This document shows, in pieces, positions 1 through 5,588 of a stretch of 8,697 nt of DNA. The DNA is from a bacterium (GTDB taxonomy: Bacteria > JAUVQV01 > DATDCY01). The translations under genes and the position numbers were made by a program. A model generated the notes under the pieces. That model ran no database searches. It saw only the letters and a program-made list of their open reading frames with translations, and was not told the origin of the DNA. The stretch is from the NCBI GenBank assembly GCA_036524115.1, contig DATDCY010000076.1:1-8697 (forward strand). The letters run 5' to 3'. Every line of letters starts with the position of its first letter. Positions within the stretch are counted from its first letter, which is position 1.

Positions 1-1530
1 CCGGCGAGCGGCGCCGCGTGCCCCGTGGCGGGTCCGGGGACGAACCCGTCGGGTGAACCCGCCGCGCCGGCCGCCGCCAAGGCCGAGGCCGCGCCCGAGG
101 GCATGGAGTCGGCCCCCGTTCTGGTCGGTCCCGACGACGACAAGCTGCTGCGCGAGGTCGAGAAGCACGTCAACATCACGCCCGCCGAGCCGGCCATCAA
201 GATCGCCGAGCCCGAGTACGACATGCCCATGGAGCTCAACGCGAAGGTCCTCGAGTACGTCGAGATCTTCCAGACCACCCGCCGGCGCAGCTTCGAGGCG
301 GGGCTCGTCCGCTCCCGCAAGTACGAGGCGATGATGAAGCCCGCCTTCCGCGAGCTGGGCATCCCGACCGACCTGTACTACCTGGCCCTGATCGAGAGCG
401 GCTACAACCCCAAGGCCTACTCGTCGGCGCGGGCGATGGGGGTCTGGCAGTTCATCTCCTCGACCGGCAGGCTCTACGGGCTGCGCCGGACCGACTGGCT
501 GGACGAGCGTCGCGATCCCGAGAAGGCCACGCGCGCCGCCGCCCGCCACCTCAAGGACCTCTACGACGAGCTGGGCTCGTGGCCCCTGGCGCTCGCGGCG
601 TACAACGCGGGCAAGGGCAGGGTCCAGCGCGAGATCGCGAAGGCCGGGACAAACGACTTCTGGGCGCTGAGCCTGCCGGGCCAGACGCGTAACTACGTCC
701 CCGCGTTCTTCGCCGCGCTCATCATCGCCAAGGACCCCGAGCGCTACGGCTTCCAGCCGGAGTTCGAGCAGCTCGAGCCGACCGAGGTCGTCGAGGTCGG
801 CGGCGGCACGCGGCTGTCCCTCGTCGCCGCTCTCTGCCACACGAGCGTCGACAGCATCCAGTCGCTCAACCCCGAGCTGCGCAAGGCCACGGTACCGCCG
901 GGCGGCAAGTACGCCCTGAAGATCCCGGCCGGCAGGATCGCGGAACTCTCGGCGGGGCTCTCCCGGATCCCGGAGGGCCGGACCACGGCTGGTCTCGTCG
1001 AGTACCGCGTCGCGCCCGGCGACACGCTCTTCTCAATCGCCCAGAAGTTCGGGACGACCGTCGAGAACGTGCGCGAGGCCAACCGCCTGGCGCAGTCCGA
1101 GATCCGCGCCGGCCAGCAGCTCGCGATCCCGGCGCAACGGGGCGCCGAGGCGGCAATCCCGCGCACGCCGGGGCGGATCCTCGTTTCGTCCGCGGTCCCG
1201 GAGACCCACCGCGTCGAGGCCGGGGACAACCCCTGGGCGATCGCGCGCCGCTACGGCGTCACGCTCGATGACCTCCTCAGCTGGAACGGCCTCGAGGCGG
1301 GAACCGTCCTGGGCATCGGGCAGACGCTGGCGCTGCGCGAGCCGACCGCCGCGGCGGCGACGTCGACGGCGCGGTCGGCGAAGGCGGCGAGGACCTACGA
1401 GGTGCGCCGCGGGGACAACCTCTGGCAGATCGCGCGCAGGTTCGACACGTCGATCGAGGAGTTGCAGCGGCTGAACAACTTCGGGGCCACGCACGAGCTG
1501 CGCCCCGGCGACCGCGTCCTTCTTCCGTGA
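1..1530 (+). CDS. MltD-like membrane-bound lytic transglycosylase with three LysM domains (5' partial)
   Basis: The product should cleave the glycan strands of peptidoglycan in the periplasm, releasing 1,6-anhydro muropeptides. The frame is open to the left edge. A GTG at 25 has no Shine-Dalgarno sequence before it, and the codons before it read PASGAACP, so the true start is probably outside the window and Cys7 could be a lipoprotein cysteine, as in MltD. Numbering from the first window codon, an Ala/Pro-rich linker is followed by the SLT domain at about 105-240. Catalytic Glu132 lies in ALIESGYNP, followed by GVWQF at 147-151 and AAYNAGKGRV at 199-208. A degenerate LysM-like stretch spans about 268-318. 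Three clear LysM domains follow at about 334-377, 401-446 and 465-509; each begins with a GDT or GDN turn and ends with a G-Q/D-x-L/V-x-(I/L)P-type strand. The family assignment is firm; equivalence to E. coli MltD is only by architecture, and E. coli MltD has fewer LysM domains. Confidence 0.93.
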   Translation, partial: PASGAACPVAGPGTNPSGEPAAPAAAKAEAAPEGMESAPVLVGPDDDKLLREVEKHVNITPAEPAIKIAEPEYDMPMELNAKVLEYVEIFQTTRRRSFEAGLVRSRKYEAMMKPAFRELGIPTDLYYLALIESGYNPKAYSSARAMGVWQFISSTGRLYGLRRTDWLDERRDPEKATRAAARHLKDLYDELGSWPLALAAYNAGKGRVQREIAKAGTNDFWALSLPGQTRNYVPAFFAALIIAKDPERYGFQPEFEQLEPTEVVEVGGGTRLSLVAALCHTSVDSIQSLNPELRKATVPPGGKYALKIPAGRIAELSAGLSRIPEGRTTAGLVEYRVAPGDTLFSIAQKFGTTVENVREANRLAQSEIRAGQQLAIPAQRGAEAAIPRTPGRILVSSAVPETHRVEAGDNPWAIARRYGVTLDDLLSWNGLEAGTVLGIGQTLALREPTAAAATSTARSAKAARTYEVRRGDNLWQIARRFDTSIEELQRLNNFGATHELRPGDRVLLP

Positions 1531-1531
1531 C

Positions 1532-1662
1532 GGACCGCTGATACGGGGTCATCTGCGGCGTTGCGGTCCTCCCGCCTCCCTGCGACGGCCACCAGGCCGT
1601 CTCAGTCGCCGGCTCGTCCCGCGCCTTGCATCTGACCCCGTCTGAGCGGTCCTCGAAGCCAG
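1532..1662. repeat. Repeat unit 1: inverted arms around a hairpin
   Basis: The left arm at 1532-1551 begins one base after the transglycosylase stop codon. It is the inverted counterpart of 1633-1652 (tgaccccgtctgagcggtcc), with 18 of 20 positions matching. Between the arms is a perfect 7-bp stem with a 4-base loop: gacggcc 1584-1590 pairs with ggccgtc 1595-1601. A second pairing of the left arm is possible, ggaccgc 1532-1538 with gcggtcc 1563-1569. The right end (1618-1662) is copy 1 of the 45-bp direct repeat. The unit might also serve as the transcript end of the upstream gene, although no T-run follows. Confidence 0.6.
1618..1662 (+). repeat. 45-bp direct repeat, copy 1
   Basis: This is identical over 45 bases to 1793-1837. 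It begins cccgcgccttgcatctgacc and ends cctcgaagccag. Flanking bases differ on both sides, so the repeat ends are real boundaries. A partial third copy is at 1892-1908. Confidence 0.9.
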
Positions 1663-1678
1663 TTCGCTGATACGGGGC

Positions 1679-1790
1679 GAGCGCCCGGCGGGAGAGCGAC
1701 GCCAGGCACTTCTTGCCGGCGGGCGCTCCCACAAGGGGGGCGCGCCGCCCCCCTTATGGCGCGGCTCTTGCCGCTGTCACCCCCCTATGA
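1679..1790 (-). repeat. Element A: REP-like element with GTGG head, inverted relative to element B
   Basis: On the minus strand the order is: tcatagggggg at 1790-1780; a hairpin gcggc-aaga-gccgc; a very strong hairpin at 1733-1755 (aaggggggcg, 3-base loop, cgcccccctt, a perfect 10-bp stem); the tetranucleotide GTGG (1732-1729); and a long dyad gagcgcccg (1728-1720) pairing with cgggcgctc (1687-1679) across 32 bases. Element B at 2005-2106 has the same parts in the same order on the opposite strand. A short head tetranucleotide before an imperfect palindrome is the general design of REP sequences mobilised by RAYT transposases; the assignment here is inference. Confidence 0.55.
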
Positions 1791-1792
1791 CG

Positions 1793-1837
1793 CCCGCGCC
1801 TTGCATCTGACCCCGTCTGAGCGGTCCTCGAAGCCAG
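1793..1837 (+). repeat. 45-bp direct repeat, copy 2
   Basis: This is the perfect second copy of 1618-1662, offset by 175 bases. Perfect identity in non-coding DNA next to a decayed third copy suggests recent duplication or gene conversion. Two copies 130 bases apart are not a CRISPR array. Confidence 0.9.
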
Positions 1838-1841
1838 GTCG

Positions 1842-1908
1842 TGACGGGGACGGCGCGGCTATCGCCGCTCTGTCCCCTCCCTATCGGGATTCCCGCCTGA
1901 GCGGTTCT
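1842..1908. repeat. Repeat unit 3: degenerate arm-hairpin-arm copy
   Basis: A decayed left arm (tgacgggga, 1842-1850) is followed by the hairpin gcggc-tatc-gccgc, then a C-rich run ending in ctat, and a partial right arm at 1892-1908 (cccgcctgagcggttct). That arm matches cccgtctgagcggtcct of the 45-bp repeat except at two positions. The order of parts is the same as in units 1 and 2, which supports it being an old copy rather than chance. Confidence 0.45.
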
Positions 1909-1967
1909 CTGCGCCTATTCACTAACTGGCAAGACACCCTGCCAGGGCACGCCGCTCTCGCCGTGCA

Positions 1968-2035
1968 GCGCGGCTTCGCCACTGTCACCTCCCAGTCCGC
2001 CTGCTCATGGGGGGGTTACAGCAGCGAAGCTGCGC
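1968..2035. repeat. Inverted pair of 26-bp repeats (BIME-like)
   Basis: The arm at 1968-1993 and the reverse complement of 2010-2035 match at 21 of 26 positions, separated by 16 bases. Both arms belong to the same family as 1759-1788 and 1853-1884: a small hairpin followed by ctgtcac-type sequence and a C-run. Two REP-like units facing each other across a short spacer is the arrangement called a BIME. The right arm is part of element B. Confidence 0.6.
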
Positions 2036-2106
2036 CAGAGGGGGTGGAACCCCCTGTGGAAGCGCCGGCCAAGGGCGCATCCCGCCAATGCGTACCGTCC
2101 GGCGCT
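2005..2106 (+). repeat. Element B: REP-like element with GTGG head, inverted relative to element A
   Basis: On the plus strand the order is: tcatggggggg (2005-2015); a hairpin-forming ttacagcagcgaagctgcg; a G-run/C-run hairpin at 2039-2055 (aggggg, tggaa, ccccct); GTGG (2056-2059); and a long dyad agcgccgg (2061-2068) pairing with ccggcgct (2099-2106), enclosing a second stem cgcat (2076-2080)/atgcg (2088-2092). It parallels element A part by part. The terminal dyad lies 20 bases beyond the stop codon of the minus-strand gene ending at 2126, so it may also act as that gene's transcript end. Confidence 0.55.
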
Positions 2107-2125
2107 GCGAGGGGGCCCGGAAAGG

Positions 2126-3016
2126 TTACTTGCCGTAGCCGCCGCTTGCGGGAGCGGGAGCGGGCGCCGGCGAGCCGTACCCCCCCGTCGCCGGGGCGGG
2201 GGCGGGAGCGGGCGATCCGTAGCCGCCCGTCGCCGGGGCGGCCGCCGCCGCCGGCGGCTTCACTGCCATGCCCGGCGGCGTGCCGCGCGGGTTGTCCTCG
2301 GGCATCCCCGGCGGCCGCGTGATCATGACCGGCGTCTCGGTGATGAGCGAGGTCGCGTCCTTGCCCGTCGCGATCAGCTCGAGCTTCACCTTCTCCGTCT
2401 CCGAGCGGACGACGCCCAGCGGCGGGACGTCGGCGCTGATGTCCGCGGTTGCCAGGACCTTCCCCTCCTGGTCGAGCACGCGCTTGTGCATCGCGCTGAA
2501 GGTGCCGGCCGCGACGGTCACCGGCGCCGGGCCGCTCTCGTCGGTCTTGTACTCGGCCTGGCCCACCAGCACGACGCCGCTGCGGGTCTCGAACATCGAC
2601 ATCGCCATGCGCCGGCCCATCAGGACGAAGTCGCGCGGCATCTCCTGCGCAGGTTGATCGCCGCTCTTGAGGATCAGCCGCTGGATGTTGTCGGGGCTGT
2701 TCGGGTCGCCCTTGACGAACATCTTCACGATGTTGCGTCCTCCGGGCTCGGTGATGGCGACCTCGTACCAGTACCCGTCGCCCTCCTTGCCCACGATCGA
2801 GTTGCGCATCGTCGATTTCTTCCCGCCCTCGATCTCGGTGACCGCATACTCGGCCCAGGCGCCGACCGTCGGTGTGAACACGCCGAAGAACCGGGGCATG
2901 TCCTTCATGGGGGACCCCTGCGGCGGGGGCGGGGCCTGCGCCGCGAGCGGCGCGGCGGCCAGCAGCAGGGCCGGCAGGACCGGCAGGAACCTGGCGAAAC
3001 GCTTCGACGCACGCAT
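2126..3016 (-). CDS. Exported protein of unknown family with GGYG/Pro-Ala repeat tail
   Basis: I do not recognise the family. The start ATG at 3016 is chosen because AAGGAGG lies six bases upstream and the protein then opens with a good Sec signal (MRASKRFARFLPVLPALL..., cleavage likely after AQA near residue 28); the frame extends further upstream without such a signal. The 296-residue product has a mature, mostly beta-predicted body at about 40-235. That body contains VGAWAEYAV near its start, followed by charged strands and a late KVKLELIATGKD stretch. A low-complexity tail of Pro, Ala and Gly has two full 14-residue GGYGSPAPAPAPA(T/S) units plus a terminal GGYGK. There is no lipobox and no cysteine in the mature part. 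The body resembles periplasmic proteins measuring or buffering an outer-envelope trait only in general style, so no function is proposed. It lies between a strong promoter and the repeat array. Confidence 0.85.
   Translation of the reverse strand: MRASKRFARFLPVLPALLLAAAPLAAQAPPPPQGSPMKDMPRFFGVFTPTVGAWAEYAVTEIEGGKKSTMRNSIVGKEGDGYWYEVAITEPGGRNIVKMFVKGDPNSPDNIQRLILKSGDQPAQEMPRDFVLMGRRMAMSMFETRSGVVLVGQAEYKTDESGPAPVTVAAGTFSAMHKRVLDQEGKVLATADISADVPPLGVVRSETEKVKLELIATGKDATSLITETPVMITRPPGMPEDNPRGTPPGMAVKPPAAAAAPATGGYGSPAPAPAPATGGYGSPAPAPAPASGGYGK
2129..2227 (-). repeat. 42-bp coding tandem repeat (GGYGSPAPAPAPA[T/S])
   Basis: Two complete 14-codon units and a third partial unit (GGYGK) sit at the extreme 3' end of the exported-protein gene. 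The unit is Gly/Tyr then alternating Ser/Pro/Ala, suggesting a flexible extended tail that may contact the wall or outer membrane. Copy number could vary between strains. Confidence 0.85.
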
Positions 3017-3065
3017 GCTCGTCCTCCTTCGTTCGTGAACGTCCGGGGAGACTGCCCTCGATGTT

Positions 3066-3094
3066 GTGATACTCCTGCCTCCCCGGGCTGTCAA
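3066..3094 (-). promoter_or_regulatory. Sigma70-type promoter for the exported-protein gene
   Basis: On the minus strand TTGACA (3094-3089, a perfect -35) is followed after exactly 17 bases by TATCAC (3071-3066, 4 of 6 to TATAAT). Transcription would begin near 3059, giving a leader of about 43 bases that ends in AAGGAGG and the ATG at 3016. An 8-bp dyad, ctccccgg 3079-3086 with ccggggag 3043-3050, has one arm in the -35/-10 spacer and the other in the leader. It could be an operator or a leader structure. Confidence 0.65.
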
Positions 3095-3131
3095 TGGAAC
3101 CGCCGGCGCGAGCGGCGCGGCGGCCGGCGGG

Positions 3132-4610
3132 TCAGCGGCCCGGCTGCAGCGCGCCCAGGCGCTCGCGCGCCTCGGCATGGTCGGGCCGCACGCCCAGCAC
3201 GCGCTGCCAGAACTCGGCGGCCTGCCGCCGGTCGCCGAGGCGCTCCTCGATCTGGGCCGCGCGGACGAGCGCGTGCAGGTCCCGCGGCTCGACCTCCAGC
3301 GCCGCCAGGTAATACGGGAGGGCGCGATCGAACTCCCAGCCCATGAACAACGCGTCGCCCTGGACGATGCTCGAGCGATAGCGCTCGTCCTGCTCGCGCT
3401 TCCTGCGGATGCTCGGCGCCTCCTCCTCGATCGCCGGCGGTGCCTCGGCGGTCGTCTCCCCCGGGCCGGCGCTGCCGCGCGCCGCGGGGAACGGCCGGCC
3501 GGCCTGGGCGAAGACGCGCTCGACCTTGGCCGTCATGACGCCGGCTTCCTCCTCGCCGAAGCCGTCCGCGCGGTGGATGATCGTCCCGTCCTGCGTGAGC
3601 AGGAACGTCTGCGGGAGCAGGTCGAACGGGCCGAACGCGGCGGCGAGCCGGCCGCCCGCGTCCACGACGACCGGCACCGCGGGCACGGGGTTGTAGCGCC
3701 GGTAGCGCTCGAGGGCCGCGGCGAGCGCTGCCGCATCCATCCCCCCGGCGTCGACGGCCAGCGCCTCGAGGCCGACGTCCGCGCCCCGCCGCGCAAGCGA
3801 ATCGAGCCAGCGGAGCGCGTCGACCGAGGTGACCGAGAAGCCGCCGAGGAAGGCCAGGACCCGCATGAGCGGCGCCTGTCCCTCCCCCCACGCCCAGCGC
3901 CCCGGGCGGCCGGCAAGGTCGGTGAACTCGACGCCCGGCGCATGATCGTTCACGCCGAGCGCCCGCGCCGCGGGGGCGGTCTTCTTCGCCGACGAGGCGG
4001 CCGCGAGCCTCGCCTCCGCCTCGCGCTCCTCGGCCTCCGTGACCCCCGCGCCGCGGAGTTCGGCCGCGAAGAACCCGCGCTCCCGGCGGAGCAACTGCTC
4101 CAGGCGGCGGGCCAGGGCGACGGCCGTCGTGTGGTCGTAGCCCTCGATGCGGTTGAGGACGACCCCGTGCGACTCCATGACGAAGGTGACCGGCACCTTC
4201 TCGACGCCGTAGGTGCGCCCGGTGCGGAACGAAGGGTCCGGGAGCACCGCGAACGACGGCTCGCCGTAGACGCCGATGTAGCGCTCCATCGCCCGGGAGA
4301 CTTCCGCGGGCTGGCGACCGCGCGCGTCGACCGCCGCGACGGCGAGGCCGAAGTCGCGCGCGCGCCGGAAGACACCGTCGAGGAAGCTCAGCTCGAGCAG
4401 GCACTCGGGGCTCTGCGGATCGAAGAAGTAGGCGATGGTCGCCGCGGCGCCGCCGTCGCCCCAGACGACCTTCCGGGGCGAGCCGCCCGTGTCGTTCAAC
4501 TCGATGCCCGGCGCGTAGGAACCGATGGCGGGCCCGGCGCCAGATGCCACGGCGGGCCAGGCGAGCGCGACCGCAACGCCGAGGGCCAGCGCCCCTGCCG
4601 CCGTCCTCAT
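3132..4610 (-). CDS. Exported tandem thioredoxin-like protein with C-terminal TPRs
   Basis: The 492-residue product starts at ATG 4610 because a Sec signal begins there (MRTAAGALALGVAVALAWPA, cleavage near residue 25). The Shine-Dalgarno sequence is weak: a GGAGGAG lies too far upstream, with no in-frame alternative start nearer to it. Domain 1 (about 30-175) has a TlpA/redoxin-type fold with cis-Pro140 in KVPVTFVME. Its CxxC is reduced to S67-P-E-C70. Domain 2 (about 218-372) repeats the fold with cis-Pro333 in LLPQTFLL and DGTIIHRADG, but its active-site position (FLGGFSVTS) has no cysteine at all. Residues 375-410 are a charged Pro/Ala/Glu linker, followed by two TPR motifs at about 412-486. 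Domain 1 could at most be a monothiol redox or mixed-disulfide protein; domain 2 is probably a binding fold. The architecture suggests a periplasmic scaffold or chaperone, possibly for cytochrome or envelope-protein maturation, but no such partner is nearby. Confidence 0.88.
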   Translation of the reverse strand: MRTAAGALALGVAVALAWPAVASGAGPAIGSYAPGIELNDTGGSPRKVVWGDGGAAATIAYFFDPQSPECLLELSFLDGVFRRARDFGLAVAAVDARGRQPAEVSRAMERYIGVYGEPSFAVLPDPSFRTGRTYGVEKVPVTFVMESHGVVLNRIEGYDHTTAVALARRLEQLLRRERGFFAAELRGAGVTEAEEREAEARLAAASSAKKTAPAARALGVNDHAPGVEFTDLAGRPGRWAWGEGQAPLMRVLAFLGGFSVTSVDALRWLDSLARRGADVGLEALAVDAGGMDAAALAAALERYRRYNPVPAVPVVVDAGGRLAAAFGPFDLLPQTFLLTQDGTIIHRADGFGEEEAGVMTAKVERVFAQAGRPFPAARGSAGPGETTAEAPPAIEEEAPSIRRKREQDERYRSSIVQGDALFMGWEFDRALPYYLAALEVEPRDLHALVRAAQIEERLGDRRQAAEFWQRVLGVRPDHAEARERLGALQPGR

Positions 4611-4692
4611 CGACCGCGCCCGACCGCCAACGTCTCCTCCCCGCCGCCACGTCTCGCGGCCGCGCCCGCGGCTCTCGCGGACACGGAGGATG

Positions 4693-4721
4693 TATGTAAC
4701 ACCGGAACTCGGAAAAGGCAA
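4693..4721 (-). promoter_or_regulatory. Candidate promoter for the thioredoxin-TPR gene
   Basis: On the minus strand TTGCCT (4721-4716) and TACATA (4698-4693) are spaced by 17 bases in the only AT-richer island of this gap. The matches are 4 of 6 and 3 of 6. A dyad gaccgc-tcgac-gcggtc (4725-4741) sits immediately upstream of the -35 and could bind a regulator. The leader would be about 75 bases. Confidence 0.4.
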
Positions 4722-4744
4722 CGTGACCGCTCGACGCGGTCGCA

Positions 4745-4766
4745 GGCCGGCCCGGAGTCGCCGGCC
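4745..4766 (-). terminator. GC hairpin after the phosphoesterase gene
   Basis: ggccgg (4745-4750) and ccggcc (4761-4766) form a 6-bp stem with a 10-base loop, 29 bases past the phosphoesterase stop codon. No T-run follows on the minus strand, so it is a weak terminator candidate at best. Confidence 0.22.
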
Positions 4767-4795
4767 CGCACCTCCACATCGAGGCGGCGCCGGCC

Positions 4796-5524
4796 CTACA
4801 CCCCCGAGGTCAGGCGGTCGACGAGGAAGGCGGGGATGCCCGCGGCGCGCATCTGTGCCTGCGTCCGCTCCACGGGGTAGCCGACGCGGCGAATCTCCAC
4901 GCTGCCGTCGCCAACATCGTCGAACAGCGCGTACGAGGAACGCGGGTCGCGGTCGCGCGGCTGGCCGACGCTCCCCACGTTGACCAGGTAGCGCCGCCCT
5001 GCGCGGAGCGTCCAGCTGCCCGCCTTCCGCACGCTCGGCGCCGCCTCGCCCACCGCGTACACGCCGGGCCGGTGGGAGTGGCCGACGAAGCAGACGTGCT
5101 CTTCGAACGCCGCGAAGCTCTCGCCGAGGTCGGCCGCGCCGTGGATGTAGTGCCAGCGTTGGGGCTCGACCGGGGAGGCGTGCACGAAGATCTGGCCGGG
5201 CGCGCGGTGCACGTACGGCAGCGCCGCGAGGTACTCGATCTGCCACGCCGGCAGCCGCGCGGCCGTCCACTCCACGGCCCAGCGGGCGAACTCGTTGAAC
5301 TCGTCGAGCGCGGCGAGCCCCGTGACCGCGGCGTCGTGGTTGCCGAACAGCGAGACCGCGGCGCGCGCCTGCACCAGCTCGACGCACGCCCCGGGGTTGG
5401 GCCCGTAGCCGACGATGTCGCCGAGCGAGAAGAGCGCGTCGGCGCCGGCGCGCTCGACATCCGCCAGCACCGCCTCCAGGGCCTCGAGGTTGCCGTGGAT
5501 GTCGGACAGGACCGCGATGCGCAC
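4796..5524 (-). CDS. Calcineurin-like metallophosphoesterase (YfcE/MJ0936-type)
   Basis: This cytosolic dinuclear-metal phosphodiesterase/phosphatase has 242 residues, with no signal peptide. All the metal-binding motifs are present: D8-x-H10 in SDIHGN, GD at 35-36 followed by VGYGPNP, G61-N-H-D64, H115 in VHASP, and G148-H-S-H151. A conserved NVGSVGQPRD stretch (182-191) follows, as in the Metallophos_2 group. The C-terminus (VERTQAQMRAAGIP) is the usual helical cap. The start is GTG at 5524, with GGAGG 11 bases upstream. The natural substrate of this group is often unknown; proteins of this type hydrolyse model phosphodiesters or cyclic nucleotides. It stands alone, with its own likely promoter upstream and 185 bases before the next gene, so context gives no clue to the substrate. 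Confidence 0.93.
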   Translation of the reverse strand: MRIAVLSDIHGNLEALEAVLADVERAGADALFSLGDIVGYGPNPGACVELVQARAAVSLFGNHDAAVTGLAALDEFNEFARWAVEWTAARLPAWQIEYLAALPYVHRAPGQIFVHASPVEPQRWHYIHGAADLGESFAAFEEHVCFVGHSHRPGVYAVGEAAPSVRKAGSWTLRAGRRYLVNVGSVGQPRDRDPRSSYALFDDVGDGSVEIRRVGYPVERTQAQMRAAGIPAFLVDRLTSGV

Positions 5525-5557
5525 CGGCGCGCCAGCCTCCGTGGTTGGTTCGCGCCG

Positions 5558-5566
5558 ACTATAGCA
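5558..5566 (-). promoter_or_regulatory. Extended -10 promoter for the phosphoesterase gene
   Basis: The minus strand reads TGCTATAGT: a TGn extended -10 joined to TATAGT, 5 of 6 to the consensus. It lies 33 bases before the GTG start and just after the end of the beta-helix gene. No -35 is evident at the expected spacing, which is normal for extended -10 promoters. Confidence 0.45.
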
Positions 5567-5568
5567 CA

Positions 5569-5583
5569 GGGGCCGCCGGCCCC
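5569..5583 (-). terminator. GC hairpin after the beta-helix lipoprotein gene
   Basis: A perfect 6-bp stem, ggggcc/ggcccc, with a 3-base loop begins 5 bases beyond the stop codon at 5589. It lacks a downstream T-run on the minus strand, so efficient intrinsic termination is doubtful. It does separate the lipoprotein gene from the extended -10 at 5558-5566. Confidence 0.3.
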
Positions 5584-5588
5584 CGGCT

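Larger units (their letters stand above)
1665..1837. repeat. Repeat unit 2: same arm-hairpin-arm plan
   Basis: The left arm cgctgatacgggg at 1665-1677 is identical to 1536-1548 in unit 1. It is complementary at 11 of 13 positions to 1811-1823 in the right arm. The unit ends with copy 2 of the 45-bp direct repeat (1793-1837). Its interior holds element A (1679-1790), including the 5-bp stem gcggc/gccgc at 1762-1775. Unit 2 therefore appears to be unit 1 with a longer, more structured insert. Confidence 0.55.
1531..2125. other. Gene-free, repeat-rich gap between convergent genes
   Basis: No believable gene lies in these 595 bases. An open frame at 1756-2322 (+) consists of repeat sequence and then antisense to the next gene. 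The stretch is mosaic: arm-hairpin-arm units at 1532-1908, a perfect 45-bp direct repeat, and two oppositely oriented elements at 1679-1790 and 2005-2106. Placement between two convergent 3' ends is typical of REP/BIME elements, which can act as transcript-end stabilisers or gyrase/IHF targets. The element class is inferred from structure; no transposase is present in the window. Confidence 0.75.

Noticed and set aside
1618-1837. Possible CRISPR array
   Set aside because: There are only two perfect 45-bp copies 130 bases apart and the interval contains other repeats, not a spacer; there are no cas genes.
1756-2322. Open frame of 188 codons on the plus strand in the repeat region
   Set aside because: It starts inside a repeat hairpin, has no Shine-Dalgarno sequence, consists of translated repeats and runs antisense into the GGYG-tail gene.
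3017-3178. 54-codon upstream extension of the GGYG-tail gene
   Set aside because: It would run through the promoter and leader; the ATG at 3016 has AAGGAGG and begins a signal peptide.
3066-4880. 604-codon plus-strand frame opposite the thioredoxin-TPR gene
   Set aside because: It is Arg/Ala/Gly-rich low-complexity antisense sequence with no domain; long antisense frames are expected at this GC content.
4611-5387. 259-codon upstream extension of the thioredoxin-TPR frame
   Set aside because: It overlaps the phosphoesterase in another frame, is low complexity, and contains the candidate promoter; the signal peptide begins at 4610.
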